DNA of 64,000 bases from an uncultured Streptomyces sp. (lineage in GTDB: Bacteria; Actinomycetota; Actinomycetes; Streptomycetales; Streptomycetaceae), in contig NZ_CANLBS010000003.1 in NCBI RefSeq assembly GCF_947488945.1, forward strand, positions 1-64,000. Direction: 5' to 3'. The translations under genes and the position numbers were made by a program. The first letter of the stretch is position 1. Each line of letters opens with the position of its first letter. This document shows, in pieces, positions 1 through 7,233 of this stretch. The notes under the pieces were generated by a model. The model was not told the DNA's origin, did not search any database, and saw only the letters and a program-made list of their open reading frames with translations.

Positions 1-191
1 AACGAGGGACGCTCGTCGCGGCGCTCGAACGGACGGCCGCCACGGTCGTCACGACGGTCGCCACCGGAGCGGAAGCCGCCGCCGGTCGGACGGTCGTCAC
101 GACGGTCGCGGTTGAACGAGGGACGCTCGTCGCGGCGCTCGAACGGACGGCCGCCACGGTCGTCACGACGGTCGCCACCGGAGCGGAAGCC
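1..191. repeat. 114-bp tandem repeat in helicase RGG tail
   Basis: The 77 bases from position 1 recur almost unchanged at 115-191, a period of 114 bp (38 codons), so the reading frame is kept. Shorter degenerate units built on cacgacggtcg and cggtcgttgctgcc fill 190-370. The repeat probably continues left of the window. It encodes Arg/Asp/Gly-rich RNA-binding modules, and copy number is likely to vary between strains. Confidence 0.9.
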
Positions 192-2039
192 ACCGGACGG
201 ACGGTCGTCACGACGGTCGTTGCTGCCGCGGAACGACGGGCGGTCGTTGCTGCCCCGGTAGCCGTTGCCGCCGGCGGGACGGCCGCTGCGCTCACCGAAA
301 CGGTCGTTGCTCCCGCGGTAACCACCGCGGTCGCCGCCGCGGTCGTCACGACGGTCGTCGCGGCGGCCGTAGTTGCCCCGCTCGTCGCGACGGTCCTCGC
401 GGACGGCCGGCTGCTCCGGCACGGACGCGGCGGCGGCCTCGATGGCGGCCTCCGCCTCGGCGGCGACCTCGGCCACGGCCTGCTCCGGGTCGTCGCCCCG
501 CTCGCGGGCGGCACGGGCGACCAGGCGGTCGGCCTCCTCGCGCAGCTCCACGGCGCGGCGCTGGACGCGCTCCAGCTGCTTCGTCAGGTCGGCGGCCTCG
601 CGCTCGGCCTGCTTGGCGGCGTTGTTGGCGGAGTCGGCCTGGACCTCGGTGAGCGAGCGGGCGCCGGTGATCTCGGCGACCTCGGGCTCGAAGACGCCCG
701 CGCCCTGGACGATGTGGCGCGAGGCGTCGACGCCCGCGTCCTCCATCAGCCGGAAGATCTGGCGGCGCTGGTGCGGGAGCGCCAGCGAGACGACGACACC
801 GGACTTGCCGGCACGGGCGGTACGGCCCGAGCGGTGCAGGTAGTCCTTGTGGTCGCCGGCCGGGTCCACGTTCAGGACCAGGTCGATGCCGTCGACGTGG
901 ATGCCGCGGGCGGCGACGTCGGTGGCGACCAGGGCGTTGACGAAGCCCTTCTTGAAGTCTTCGAGGACGCGGGTGCGCGCGCCCTGCGTCATGCCGCCGT
1001 GCAGCGCGTCGGCCTTCACACCGGACTCGATGAGCTGCTCGGCGATGCGGTCGGCGCCCAGCTGGGTGCGGACGAAGATGATCGTGCGGCCCTTGCGGGC
1101 GGCGATGGCAGCGGTGACCGGCGCCTTGTCCTTCGGCTTCACGACGAGGACGTGGTGCGACATGGTCGAGACGTTGCCCTGGGCGCTGTCGACCTCGTGC
1201 GTGACCGGGTTGGTCAGGTAGCGCTTGACCAGGGTGCCGATCTCGTTCTCCATGGTGGCGGAGAAGAGCATCCGCTGGCCGCCGCCGGGGATCTGGTCGA
1301 GCAGCTCGGTGACCTCGGGCAGGAAGCCCAGGTCGGACATCTGGTCGGCCTCGTCGAGGACGGCGACCTGGACGTTGGCGAGCGAGCAGGCGCCGCGGTT
1401 GATGATGTCGCGCAGACGGCCCGGGGTGGCGACGAGGACGTCGACGCCGCGCTCCAGGGCGTAGATCTGGTTGCCCATCGAGGTACCGCCGCAGACGACC
1501 TTCATCTTGAGGCCGAGGACGTCGCCGTACGGCTGGAGGGCGTCCGCGACCTGCATCGCGAGCTCACGGGTCGGCGTGAGGATGATCGCGCGGGGCTTCT
1601 TCTTCTCGGTGTGGCCGCCGGCCAGCGCGGCCAGGGTCGGCAGACCGAAGGAGAGGGTCTTGCCGGAGCCGGTACGGCCGCGGCCCAGGATGTCCTTGCC
1701 GGCCAGGGCGTCCGGGATGGTCGCGGCCTGGATCGGGAAGGGGCTGGTCACACCGTTCTGCGCGAGCTTGCGGACGATGCCCTCGGGCAGTCCCAGGTCG
1801 CCGAAGGTGACGGTCGGCTCGGCGTCCTCGTCGGCCACGGCGGCCTCAGCCGGCTCGGCCGCGGCCTCGGGGGCGTCGGCCGGCTCGGCGGCGGAGGTCC
1901 GCGCGTCGTCGGAGACCGGCACGGTCTCGGCGTCGGCGGCGGGGGCCTCCGTCACGGGGGCCTGGGGGGCGTCGGCCAGGACGGCCTCGGCGGTGAGCAC
2001 GGCGTTCTCGGCCGACTCGTTCTCGACGTTCTCGGGCAT
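1..2039 (-). CDS. DEAD-box ATP-dependent RNA helicase (C-terminus beyond window)
   Basis: ATP-dependent RNA unwinding, probably in ribosome assembly and mRNA turnover at low temperature. The ATG at 2037-2039 opens an acidic Ala/Glu-rich N-terminus of about 75 residues. The helicase core follows with the Q-motif region, Walker A GRTGSGKT, PTREL, DEAD in VLDEADQMSDLGF, SAT in LFSATM and HRSGRTARAG. After the core comes a charged Ala/Glu/Arg-rich coiled-coil-like stretch (about residues 450-540), then a long RNA-binding tail rich in RGG, DDR and FRSG. At least 679 codons lie in the window and no stop is reached, so the gene is partial at its 3' end. The tail contains a 38-residue tandem duplication (1-77 repeats at 115-191). 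The architecture matches DeaD/RhlE-type actinobacterial helicases; I do not assign a symbol. Confidence 0.95.
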   Translation of the reverse strand, partial: MPENVENESAENAVLTAEAVLADAPQAPVTEAPAADAETVPVSDDARTSAAEPADAPEAAAEPAEAAVADEDAEPTVTFGDLGLPEGIVRKLAQNGVTSPFPIQAATIPDALAGKDILGRGRTGSGKTLSFGLPTLAALAGGHTEKKKPRAIILTPTRELAMQVADALQPYGDVLGLKMKVVCGGTSMGNQIYALERGVDVLVATPGRLRDIINRGACSLANVQVAVLDEADQMSDLGFLPEVTELLDQIPGGGQRMLFSATMENEIGTLVKRYLTNPVTHEVDSAQGNVSTMSHHVLVVKPKDKAPVTAAIAARKGRTIIFVRTQLGADRIAEQLIESGVKADALHGGMTQGARTRVLEDFKKGFVNALVATDVAARGIHVDGIDLVLNVDPAGDHKDYLHRSGRTARAGKSGVVVSLALPHQRRQIFRLMEDAGVDASRHIVQGAGVFEPEVAEITGARSLTEVQADSANNAAKQAEREAADLTKQLERVQRRAVELREEADRLVARAARERGDDPEQAVAEVAAEAEAAIEAAAASVPEQPAVREDRRDERGNYGRRDDRRDDRGGDRGGYRGSNDRFGERSGRPAGGNGYRGSNDRPSFRGSNDRRDDRPSGGFRSGGDRRDDRGGRPFERRDERPSFNRDRRDDRPTGGGFRSGGDRRDDRGGRPFERRDERPS

Positions 2040-2226
2040 GACGGTGTGGTCAGAACTGGAAATTGACATGCGAAATGCGAAACCTTCCGGAGTCTCGGCA
2101 CGCGCCCATAACTCCGTGATTCGCAATTTCGACCGCCTCAATGCGGTCCAGCCACGGCAAGGGAGAGTACGCGCCACACGGCGCTCTTCTGTGTCGGCGC
2201 CGGGCAATGGGATCAAACGATCTACT

Positions 2227-2256
2227 ACCATACGCACCCTCCCCCACATTGCGCAA
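2227..2256 (-). promoter_or_regulatory. Candidate promoter for the DEAD-box helicase with long 5' leader
   Basis: On the minus strand, TTGCGC (2251-2256) and TATGGT (2227-2232) are separated by 18 bp, close to the principal sigma consensus. A start near 2220 would give a leader of about 180 nt before the helicase ATG at 2039. That leader contains a perfect 6-bp hairpin (GACCGC/GCGGTC, about 2135-2152). Long structured leaders are common in cold-inducible helicase genes. Prediction only. Confidence 0.4.
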
Positions 2257-2267
2257 ACCGCCCCCGT

Positions 2268-2936
2268 CTAAACGGGTCCCACCTGCGGTGATGCCTCCGG
2301 CGTGCGCAGCACCGCGGGCCGTCGGGCGACCCCGCGCGCCTCCATCCGGAACTGCGCCGCGGGCGACGCCGAGGGCGCGTCCGTGGGGTCCGGACCGGGG
2401 TCCGTCGGCGGTTCCGGTTCCGGACCGGGGTCGGTGCCCGGTCCCGGGTCCGGGTCGGAGACGGGTGGCTGCGAGGGTCCCGGCGGCTCGGACGGCTCCT
2501 CCCCGGTGCCGCCCGCACCGCCTTCGCCCGCGCCTCCGCCGGGCGCCCCGTCGCCGCCCGACACCCCGCCGCCCGACGCCCCGCCGTCCTGCGCCGCGGG
2601 CGGGGCCGCGTCCCCGGTACCACCCGGTTTCGCCGGGGCGCCGGACGCCGCTCCGCCGGCCGCGGCGGGCGTGGGGCTCGGGGAGGCGCCGGGGCTCGGG
2701 GGGCCGCCGCCGTCCGGCCTGAGATCTCCGTCACGGTCCGAGTAGGGGCGGGCGCCGCCCGGACCCGCCCCCGCTCCGGAGTCCTGCCCGCCGCCGTCGG
2801 GTTCGGCCGCGGTTCCGGCGGGCCCGCCGGAACGCGAGGGGCCCGGCGTGCCGTCCTCCCCGTCGACGCTCATGCACCCGGTGGACGCGGCGATCGTCAG
2901 CGCGGTGACGGCCGCCCAGCGCAGGGGTACGGACAT
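2268..2936 (-). CDS. Low-complexity Pro/Gly-rich lipoprotein, unknown function
   Basis: A 222-residue protein starting MSVPLRWAAVTALTIAAS and then TGC, which is a short n-region, a hydrophobic core and a lipobox-like Cys near residue 22. It is likely a membrane-anchored surface lipoprotein; the -3 position is Ser rather than the usual Leu. Nearly all of the rest is Pro/Gly/Ala/Ser with acidic patches (PDPGPGTDPGPEPEPPTDPG), and a basic C-terminus follows. No enzymatic domain is visible. An internal segment reads DRDGDLRPDGGG, reminiscent of a single calcium-binding DxDGD loop. It lies 146 bp downstream of crcB on the same strand, so it may be an end gene of that operon or independent. The coding assignment rests on the signal peptide and on frame continuity. 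Confidence 0.65.
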   Translation of the reverse strand: MSVPLRWAAVTALTIAASTGCMSVDGEDGTPGPSRSGGPAGTAAEPDGGGQDSGAGAGPGGARPYSDRDGDLRPDGGGPPSPGASPSPTPAAAGGAASGAPAKPGGTGDAAPPAAQDGGASGGGVSGGDGAPGGGAGEGGAGGTGEEPSEPPGPSQPPVSDPDPGPGTDPGPEPEPPTDPGPDPTDAPSASPAAQFRMEARGVARRPAVLRTPEASPQVGPV

Positions 2937-3082
2937 GTGGCGCACTGGGCACCTCCGGTACGGAGTGAGGATGGGGGCTGCCGTGCCCAACTCCCCCGAC
3001 CCCGCCGGGGACACGCCCGCGACGGCAACCCGCGCCCGGCGCCCGCTCGGCGCCCCGCTCGCGGACCGCTCGCGGACCGCGC

Positions 3083-3463
3083 TCAGCCGCCGAACCCGCC
3101 CGCGGCCTCCGCCCCCAGGAAGACCGCGCCGAACCCGGTCAGCAGGGACGCCGCCACGTTGGCGGCAGCGAGGAATCCCCGGCCGGTCCCGGCCAGCCGC
3201 AGCGTCTCGTACGAGAACGTGGAGTACGTCGTCAGCGCGCCGCAGAGCCCCGTACCGAGCAGCGCGTAGGCCGGGGCGGAGACGGCGGCGCCGGTGAGCA
3301 CGCCGAGCAGCAGGCTGCCCGCGGCGTTGACGGTGAAGGTGCCCCACGGGAAGACGTCGTGGGGCGGTCCGGCCCCGTGGCGCGCCTGCACCGCACGGTC
3401 CGTCAGGTAGCGCAGCGGGGCGCCCGCGGCGCCGCCCGCCAGCACCAGCAGCCAGTGCGTCAC
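3083..3463 (-). CDS. crcB: Fluoride channel/exporter CrcB (Fluc), second copy of the pair
   Basis: A 126-residue four-helix membrane protein of the CrcB/Fluc family, which exports cytoplasmic fluoride. The GTG start at 3461-3463 overlaps the stop of the upstream crcB in the 4-bp GTGA arrangement, which fixes the start. Family motifs seen: [11 protein letters not shown] near the N-terminus, [17 protein letters not shown] in TM2, and [15 protein letters not shown] with the conserved T(T/F)xST signature. Actinobacteria often carry two adjacent non-identical crcB genes whose products probably assemble as a heterodimer. Confidence 0.93.
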   Translation of the reverse strand: MTHWLLVLAGGAAGAPLRYLTDRAVQARHGAGPPHDVFPWGTFTVNAAGSLLLGVLTGAAVSAPAYALLGTGLCGALTTYSTFSYETLRLAGTGRGFLAAANVAASLLTGFGAVFLGAEAAGGFGG

Positions 3464-3948
3464 CGGGCCCGCACCGCCCGCCGGCCCCGGTCCACGGCGG
3501 CCCGGGTGGCGGTCGTCGCCGCCCACACCGCGCCCAGCGCCGCCGCCACGGTGGCGCCGGCGTACGCCAGGGCGGTCAGGACCTCCTGACGCGCCAGGAG
3601 TTTCGAGACGTCGGCCGCGTACGTCGAGAAGGTGGTGAAGCCGCCGAGCACGCCGACGCCGAGGAACGGCCGCACCAGCGGGTGGGCGGGCACCGCCCGT
3701 TCGGCGACGAGCGCCATCAGGACGCCGATCAGCGCGCAGCCGGTGACGTTGACGGCGAAGACCGTCCACGGAAACGCGTCCGGGGCGGTCGGCCAGGCGA
3801 GGGTGGCGGCGTAGCGGGCGGCCGTGCCGAGGGCGCCGCCCGCGGAGACGGCGGCGAGCACCGGCCACGTGCCACCGGGCGCGGGGCCGTGCGGGTCCGC
3901 GGCGGGGTCGTCGTCCGGTCCCTGCGGGGCGGGGGCGGCCGGGCTCAT
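3460..3948 (-). CDS. crcB: Fluoride channel/exporter CrcB (Fluc), first copy of the pair
   Basis: A 162-residue CrcB/Fluc protein with a Pro-rich cytoplasmic N-terminal extension of about 30 residues before TM1. Motifs: [28 protein letters not shown] and [15 protein letters not shown], which is the fluoride-path Phe/Ser-Thr signature. Its ATG (3946-3948) overlaps the stop of the upstream metallopeptidase by 4 bp, and its own stop overlaps the next crcB, so all three genes should be translationally coupled. No crcB (fluoride) riboswitch was recognised upstream of the operon. Confidence 0.93.
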   Translation of the reverse strand: MSPAAPAPQGPDDDPAADPHGPAPGGTWPVLAAVSAGGALGTAARYAATLAWPTAPDAFPWTVFAVNVTGCALIGVLMALVAERAVPAHPLVRPFLGVGVLGGFTTFSTYAADVSKLLARQEVLTALAYAGATVAAALGAVWAATTATRAAVDRGRRAVRAR

Positions 3949-4295
3949 CCGTAGCCGAGCGCGTGCAGGCGCTCGTCGTCGATGCCGAAGTGGTGCGCCA
4001 CCTCGTGGACCACGGTGATCTCGGTCTCCGCGACCACCTCCTCGCGGCTCCCGCACATCCGCAGCGTCGGCCCCCGGTAGATCGTGATGCGGTCCGGCAG
4101 GACGCCCGCGTACCACTCGCCGCGGTCGGTCAGCGGGGTGCCCTCGTACAGGCCGAGCAGTTCGGGGTCGTCCGGGGCCGGTTCGTCCTCCACGAACACG
4201 GCGACGTTGTCCATCAGCCGGGTCAGCTCCGGCGGAATCCGGTCGAGCGCCTCGCTCACCAGTTCCTCGAACTCTTCGCGCGTCATCTCCAGCAC
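3945..4295 (-). CDS. Small zincin-like metallopeptidase family protein
   Basis: About 116 residues from the GTG at 4293-4295 ([12 protein letters not shown]); an ATG at 4284-4286 gives 113. The C-terminal half carries [11 protein letters not shown], the HExxHxxGxxD zinc-binding and catalytic signature of minimal metalloproteases (metallopeptidase family, zincin_1 type). The preceding block [14 protein letters not shown] is also typical of the family. The substrate is unknown. It is the first gene of a three-gene overlapping operon with two crcB genes; the link between the peptidase and fluoride export is unexplained. I prefer the GTG because homologues I recall begin with LEMTREEF. Confidence 0.85.
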   Translation of the reverse strand: MLEMTREEFEELVSEALDRIPPELTRLMDNVAVFVEDEPAPDDPELLGLYEGTPLTDRGEWYAGVLPDRITIYRGPTLRMCGSREEVVAETEITVVHEVAHHFGIDDERLHALGYG

Positions 4296-4417
4296 CCCGC
4301 CATTGTCACGTACGCGCGCCCCTCCGCACCGCCCGCGCGCACCCTTCGCGCCTCCGCGCCCGGCCCCGAACGGACCACGACCGCATGCCCGGAAGCCGGA
4401 CGGGGCATACGGGTCGA

Positions 4418-6007
4418 ATGGTCCGCGCCACCTTCCGCTCCGCCGCCGCCCGTGCCACCGCCGCCGTCCGCTCCGTCCCGGCCCGTCTGCGCCGCTCACC
4501 GTCGGCCGGCCGCGGCCGGCCTCCGAAGTCCGCGCGGCCGGCCGGCGGCCCGGGGCCGAACCGGTTCCTCCGCGTGCTGGGCATGTTCGCCGTGGTCGTG
4601 CTGGGCGCCTGGCTCGGACTGCTGGTGCTGGGCGGCGTACGGACGCCGGTGGGCCCGATGGACGCCACCATGGCGCTGAAGCCGACGCTCACGGGCGGGT
4701 CGACCATCGACGTGTCGCCGCTCGGCGCGCTGGAGCTGGACTCCCACATCGGCCCGGTCCGGCTCGACGTGGACGTGGACCGGCTGGACCCGGAGCGCTC
4801 GCAGGCGCTGGTCGAGAAGCCGGAACGATTCTCCGGACTCCAGGACCAGGTGACCTCGGACGTCGCCGCGGGGGCCCGGAAACTGGCGGTGCGCTCCTGC
4901 GTGGCCGTCGTCTGCGGAGCCGCCGCGCTCGCCCTGGTGGTCTACCGCCGCCCGCGCCGCGCGCTGGCCGCCGGTGGCCTCGCCCTCGCACTGCTGGCCG
5001 GCTCGGGCGTCAGCGCGTACGCCACCTGGAACCCGGAGTCGGTGCTGGAGCCGAAGTTCTCCGGCCTGCTCTCCAGCGCCCCCTCGGTGGTCGGCGACGC
5101 CCGCTCGATCGTCTCCGACTTCGACGTCTACCAGCAGGAGCTCGCCCGGCTGGTCACCAACGTCACCCGGCTCTACGACGCGACCTCGACGCTCCCGGTG
5201 TACCAACCGGACCCGGGCACCCTGAGGGTGCTGCACGTCTCCGACATCCACCTGAACCCGGCCGCCTGGACCATCGTCGCCTCGCTGGTGAAGCAGTACG
5301 ACATCGACGTGATCATCGACTCCGGCGACACCATGGACCACGGCACCACCGCCGAGAACGGCTTCCTGGACGCGGCGTCCTCGCTCGGCGCGCCCTATGT
5401 CTGGGTGCGCGGCAACCACGACTCGAAGGAGACCCAGGCGTACCTGAAGGGCCGCAAGAACGTGCGCGTCCTCGACGGGGGCGCGGCGGTCGACGTCGCC
5501 GGGCTGCGCGTCGCGGGCACCGGCGACCCGCAGTTCACCCCCGACCGCACGCTCGCCCGGGGCGGGGCGGCGGCCGAGCGCATGGAGGGGCTGCGGTTCG
5601 CCTCCGCCCTGCGCGACCAGGAGCGGGCGGGCACGCCGGTGGACATCGCGGTGACGCACGACCCGGAGCTCGCGCGGCAGACCGACGGGACCGTCCCGCT
5701 GGTGCTGGCCGGCCACGTGCACCACCGGGTCAACGAGGTGATGGAGCTCGGCACCCGGCTGAAGGTGGAGGGCTCGACCGGGGGCGGCGGGCTGCGGGCG
5801 GTGCAGAACGAGAAGCCGGAGAAGGTGCGCGCCTCGGTGCTCTACCTGGACCGCGCCACCCGCCGTCTACAGGCCTGGGACGAGATCACGCTGGGCGGTC
5901 TCGGGCTGACGACGGCCGAGGTCGGACGCCATCTGCCCGAGGAGAACCGGGTCCCCGCGTCCCCTTCGCCGACCCCTCCCAGCATCTCGCCGACGCCCCG
6001 TCCCTAA
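4418..6007 (+). CDS. Membrane-anchored calcineurin-like metallophosphoesterase
   Basis: A 529-residue protein with a basic N-terminus, a hydrophobic helix at about residues 52-73 and two more around residues 155-200, then an extracytoplasmic-facing metallophosphoesterase domain. Metal-binding motifs in order: DIHLN (D276), GDTMD, GNHD (332-335), a TH near residue 410 and GHVH (432-435), so the two-metal site is complete. The substrate is unknown; related proteins hydrolyse phosphodiesters or lipid-linked phosphates. An ATG at 4385 would add 11 residues unlike the family, so I start at 4418. The C-terminal tail is Pro/Ser rich. The gene ends 80 bp before tRNA-Glu. Confidence 0.88.
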   Translation: MVRATFRSAAARATAAVRSVPARLRRSPSAGRGRPPKSARPAGGPGPNRFLRVLGMFAVVVLGAWLGLLVLGGVRTPVGPMDATMALKPTLTGGSTIDVSPLGALELDSHIGPVRLDVDVDRLDPERSQALVEKPERFSGLQDQVTSDVAAGARKLAVRSCVAVVCGAAALALVVYRRPRRALAAGGLALALLAGSGVSAYATWNPESVLEPKFSGLLSSAPSVVGDARSIVSDFDVYQQELARLVTNVTRLYDATSTLPVYQPDPGTLRVLHVSDIHLNPAAWTIVASLVKQYDIDVIIDSGDTMDHGTTAENGFLDAASSLGAPYVWVRGNHDSKETQAYLKGRKNVRVLDGGAAVDVAGLRVAGTGDPQFTPDRTLARGGAAAERMEGLRFASALRDQERAGTPVDIAVTHDPELARQTDGTVPLVLAGHVHHRVNEVMELGTRLKVEGSTGGGGLRAVQNEKPEKVRASVLYLDRATRRLQAWDEITLGGLGLTTAEVGRHLPEENRVPASPSPTPPSISPTPRP

Positions 6008-6013
6008 ACCGTT

Positions 6014-6042
6014 TTGGCGTTCGCCCCGCCATCCCATATGCT
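6014..6042 (+). promoter_or_regulatory. Promoter of the tRNA-Glu/Asp/Phe cluster
   Basis: TTGGCG (6014-6019) and TATGCT (6037-6042) are spaced by 17 bp, starting 7 bp after the stop of the phosphoesterase gene and ending 45 bp before the tRNA-Glu 5' end. Position and fit to the principal sigma consensus make it the likely promoter of the tRNA cluster. Confidence 0.6.
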
Positions 6043-6086
6043 TCTCACGTCCCCGACGCGCTGCAAAGCGAACCGGCGGGCCAATA

Positions 6087-6159
6087 GCCCTCATCGTCTA
6101 GTGGCCCAGGACGCCGCCCTTTCAAGGCGGTAGCACGGGTTCGAATCCCGTTGGGGGCA
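6087..6159 (+). tRNA. tRNA-Glu (UUC)
   Basis: A 73-nt cloverleaf: acceptor GCCCTCA/TGGGGGC with a T-G wobble, anticodon stem CCGCC/GGCGG with loop CTTTCAA (anticodon TTC), T-arm with GGGTTCGAATCCC, and discriminator A. The 3' CCA is not encoded. It is the first gene of a three-tRNA cluster. Confidence 0.97.
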
Positions 6160-6170
6160 CGCTTTACCGT

Positions 6171-6190
6171 GTGCGAGACTTGTCTCGCAC
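6171..6190 (+). other. Perfect hairpin between tRNA-Glu and tRNA-Asp
   Basis: GTGCGAGAC (6171-6179), TT, GTCTCGCAC (6182-6190) form a perfect 9-bp stem in the 38-bp spacer between the two tRNAs. There is no U-tract after it, so it may be a processing signal or a partial terminator that lowers downstream tRNA output. Confidence 0.6.
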
Positions 6191-6197
6191 ATTGCTT

Positions 6198-6272
6198 GGT
6201 CCTGTGGAGCAGTTTGGAGTGCTCGCCACCCTGTCAAGGTGGAGGCCGCGGGTTCAAATCCCGTCAGGACCG
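6198..6272 (+). tRNA. tRNA-Asp (GUC), copy 1
   Basis: A 75-nt cloverleaf: acceptor GGTCCTG/CAGGACC, anticodon loop CTGTCAA within CCACC/GGTGG (anticodon GTC), T-arm GGGTTCAAATCCC, and discriminator G. The gene is identical along its whole length to the copy at 13490-13564. Confidence 0.97.
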
Positions 6273-6294
6273 CTGTAGCTCCCCGGAGCTGCGT

Positions 6295-6368
6295 GGCTGG
6301 GTAGCTCAGTTGGTACGAGCGATCGCCTGAAAAGCGATAGGTCGCCGGTTCGATCCCGGCCCCAGCCA
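6295..6368 (+). tRNA. tRNA-Phe (GAA)
   Basis: A 74-nt cloverleaf: acceptor GGCTGGG/CCCAGCC, D-arm AGCTCAGTTGGTACGAGC, anticodon loop with GAA between ATCGC and GCGAT, T-arm CCGGTTCGATCCCGG, and discriminator A. It is the last tRNA of the cluster; a strong terminator begins 8 bp downstream. Confidence 0.97.
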
Positions 6369-6375
6369 CCCCTCG

Positions 6376-6402
6376 GAAACCCCGTCCCCCGGACGGGGTT
6401 TC
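6376..6402 (+). terminator. Rho-independent terminator of the tRNA cluster
   Basis: A perfect 12-bp stem (GAAACCCCGTCC/GGACGGGGTTTC) with a CCC loop directly after tRNA-Phe. A long T-run is absent, which is usual in Streptomyces terminators. Confidence 0.88.
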
Positions 6403-6494
6403 TCGCGTTGTACGCCTCACGCACCCGGCCCACCTCTCTCCGCACTGCGGCTCGCACCCGCCACGCTCCGGGTCCGCACCTCACCGGCGCAGCA

Positions 6495-6511
6495 GATACC
6501 AGCGCGGTATC
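6495..6511 (+). promoter_or_regulatory. Operator-like palindrome overlapping the -10 of the toxin-antitoxin operon
   Basis: GATACC-AGCGC-GGTATC is a perfect 6-bp inverted repeat ending 9 bp before the antitoxin ATG. A -10-like TATCAT (6508-6513) overlaps its right arm and lies 6 bp before the ATG. No Shine-Dalgarno sequence is present, so the mRNA may be leaderless. Ribbon-helix-helix antitoxins usually autoregulate through such sites. Confidence 0.55.
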
Positions 6512-6519
6512 ATGCGCGT

Positions 6520-6714
6520 ATGGCGATGACACTCCGGCTCCCCGACGACCTCGACGCGCAGCTCACCGCACGCGCCGAGCGCACCGGTCGCAGCAAGCAG
6601 GCCCTCGCCATCGAGGCGATCCGCGACGCCGAGGCCCGCGCCGAACTCAATGTGCACGACATCCTCGCCGAGCTGACGGACACCGACGCGGAGATCCTGG
6701 ACTACCTGAAGTGA
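6520..6714 (+). CDS. Ribbon-helix-helix (CopG-type) antitoxin
   Basis: A 64-residue protein whose N-terminus MAMTLRLPDDLDAQLTARAE reads as the beta strand and first helix of a ribbon-helix-helix DNA-binding fold, followed by TGRSKQALAIEAIRDAEARAEL. The acidic C-terminus (ELTDTDAEILDYLK) is the likely toxin-neutralising segment. Its stop overlaps the GTG start of the Doc-like toxin (GTGA, 6711-6714), giving coupled translation with the antitoxin first, the usual type II order. Autoregulation is likely through the palindrome just upstream. Confidence 0.88.
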   Translation: MAMTLRLPDDLDAQLTARAERTGRSKQALAIEAIRDAEARAELNVHDILAELTDTDAEILDYLK

Positions 6715-7103
6715 GCGCGGTCCGTCACGTCCAGCTCGACGAGATCCTGGCCGTCGCGGCCAAGGTCAACGGAACCGGGCACAGCGTGCGCGACCTCGGC
6801 CTGCTCGTCTCGGCCATCGAACGACCGCGCACCCACGTGTCCGGTGTCGAGCTGTACCCGGCGCTCCACGAGAAGGCGGCGGCCCTGCTGCACGCCCTCG
6901 CCCGCAACCACGCGCTGATCGACGGCAACAAGCCCACCGCCTGGCTCGCCATGCGTTTCTTCCTGCGCGTCAACGGCCTGCCCGCCGGGCATCCGGTTCC
7001 GCCGGTCGGGGAGGCGGGTCCGTTCGTCGAGGCCGTCGCCCAGGACCACGCCGACGTGCCCACGATCGCCAAGCGGCTCGCGGAGTGGTTCCCGGTCCCG
7101 TAG
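6711..7103 (+). CDS. Doc-like Fic/Doc family toxin
   Basis: A 130-residue protein with the Fic/Doc core: HVQLDEILAVAAKV, an RDLGLLVSAIERP segment, and the active-site loop HALIDGNK (residues 67-74). In phage P1 Doc the equivalent motif HxFx(D/A)GNK transfers phosphate to EF-Tu. Here the second hydrophobic position is Leu and the Arg after NK is Pro (GNKPTAWLA), a common variant in actinobacterial Doc homologues; activity is inferred, not certain. The GTG start is fixed by the 4-bp overlap with the antitoxin. The pairing is RHH antitoxin plus Doc, not the classical Phd/Doc. Confidence 0.85.
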   Translation: MSAVRHVQLDEILAVAAKVNGTGHSVRDLGLLVSAIERPRTHVSGVELYPALHEKAAALLHALARNHALIDGNKPTAWLAMRFFLRVNGLPAGHPVPPVGEAGPFVEAVAQDHADVPTIAKRLAEWFPVP

Positions 7104-7233
7104 CCCGTCGCGGACCGGAATCGGGCGACCGCACCGCCTGTGGCCGGGGGCCCGGCCAGTACGAGCGATCGCCTCGAAACCGCTGGGGCCCCGGCCCGTC
7201 CGGACCGGCCCGGTGCCGGCGTGGTGAGCCCCT

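Noticed and set aside
2050..2256. Small minus-strand frame between the lipoprotein and the helicase
   Set aside because: It lies in the predicted helicase leader and resembles no protein.
4296..4417. Fluoride (crcB) riboswitch upstream of the crcB operon
   Set aside because: Short G/C-rich spacer without the conserved pseudoknot elements of the motif.
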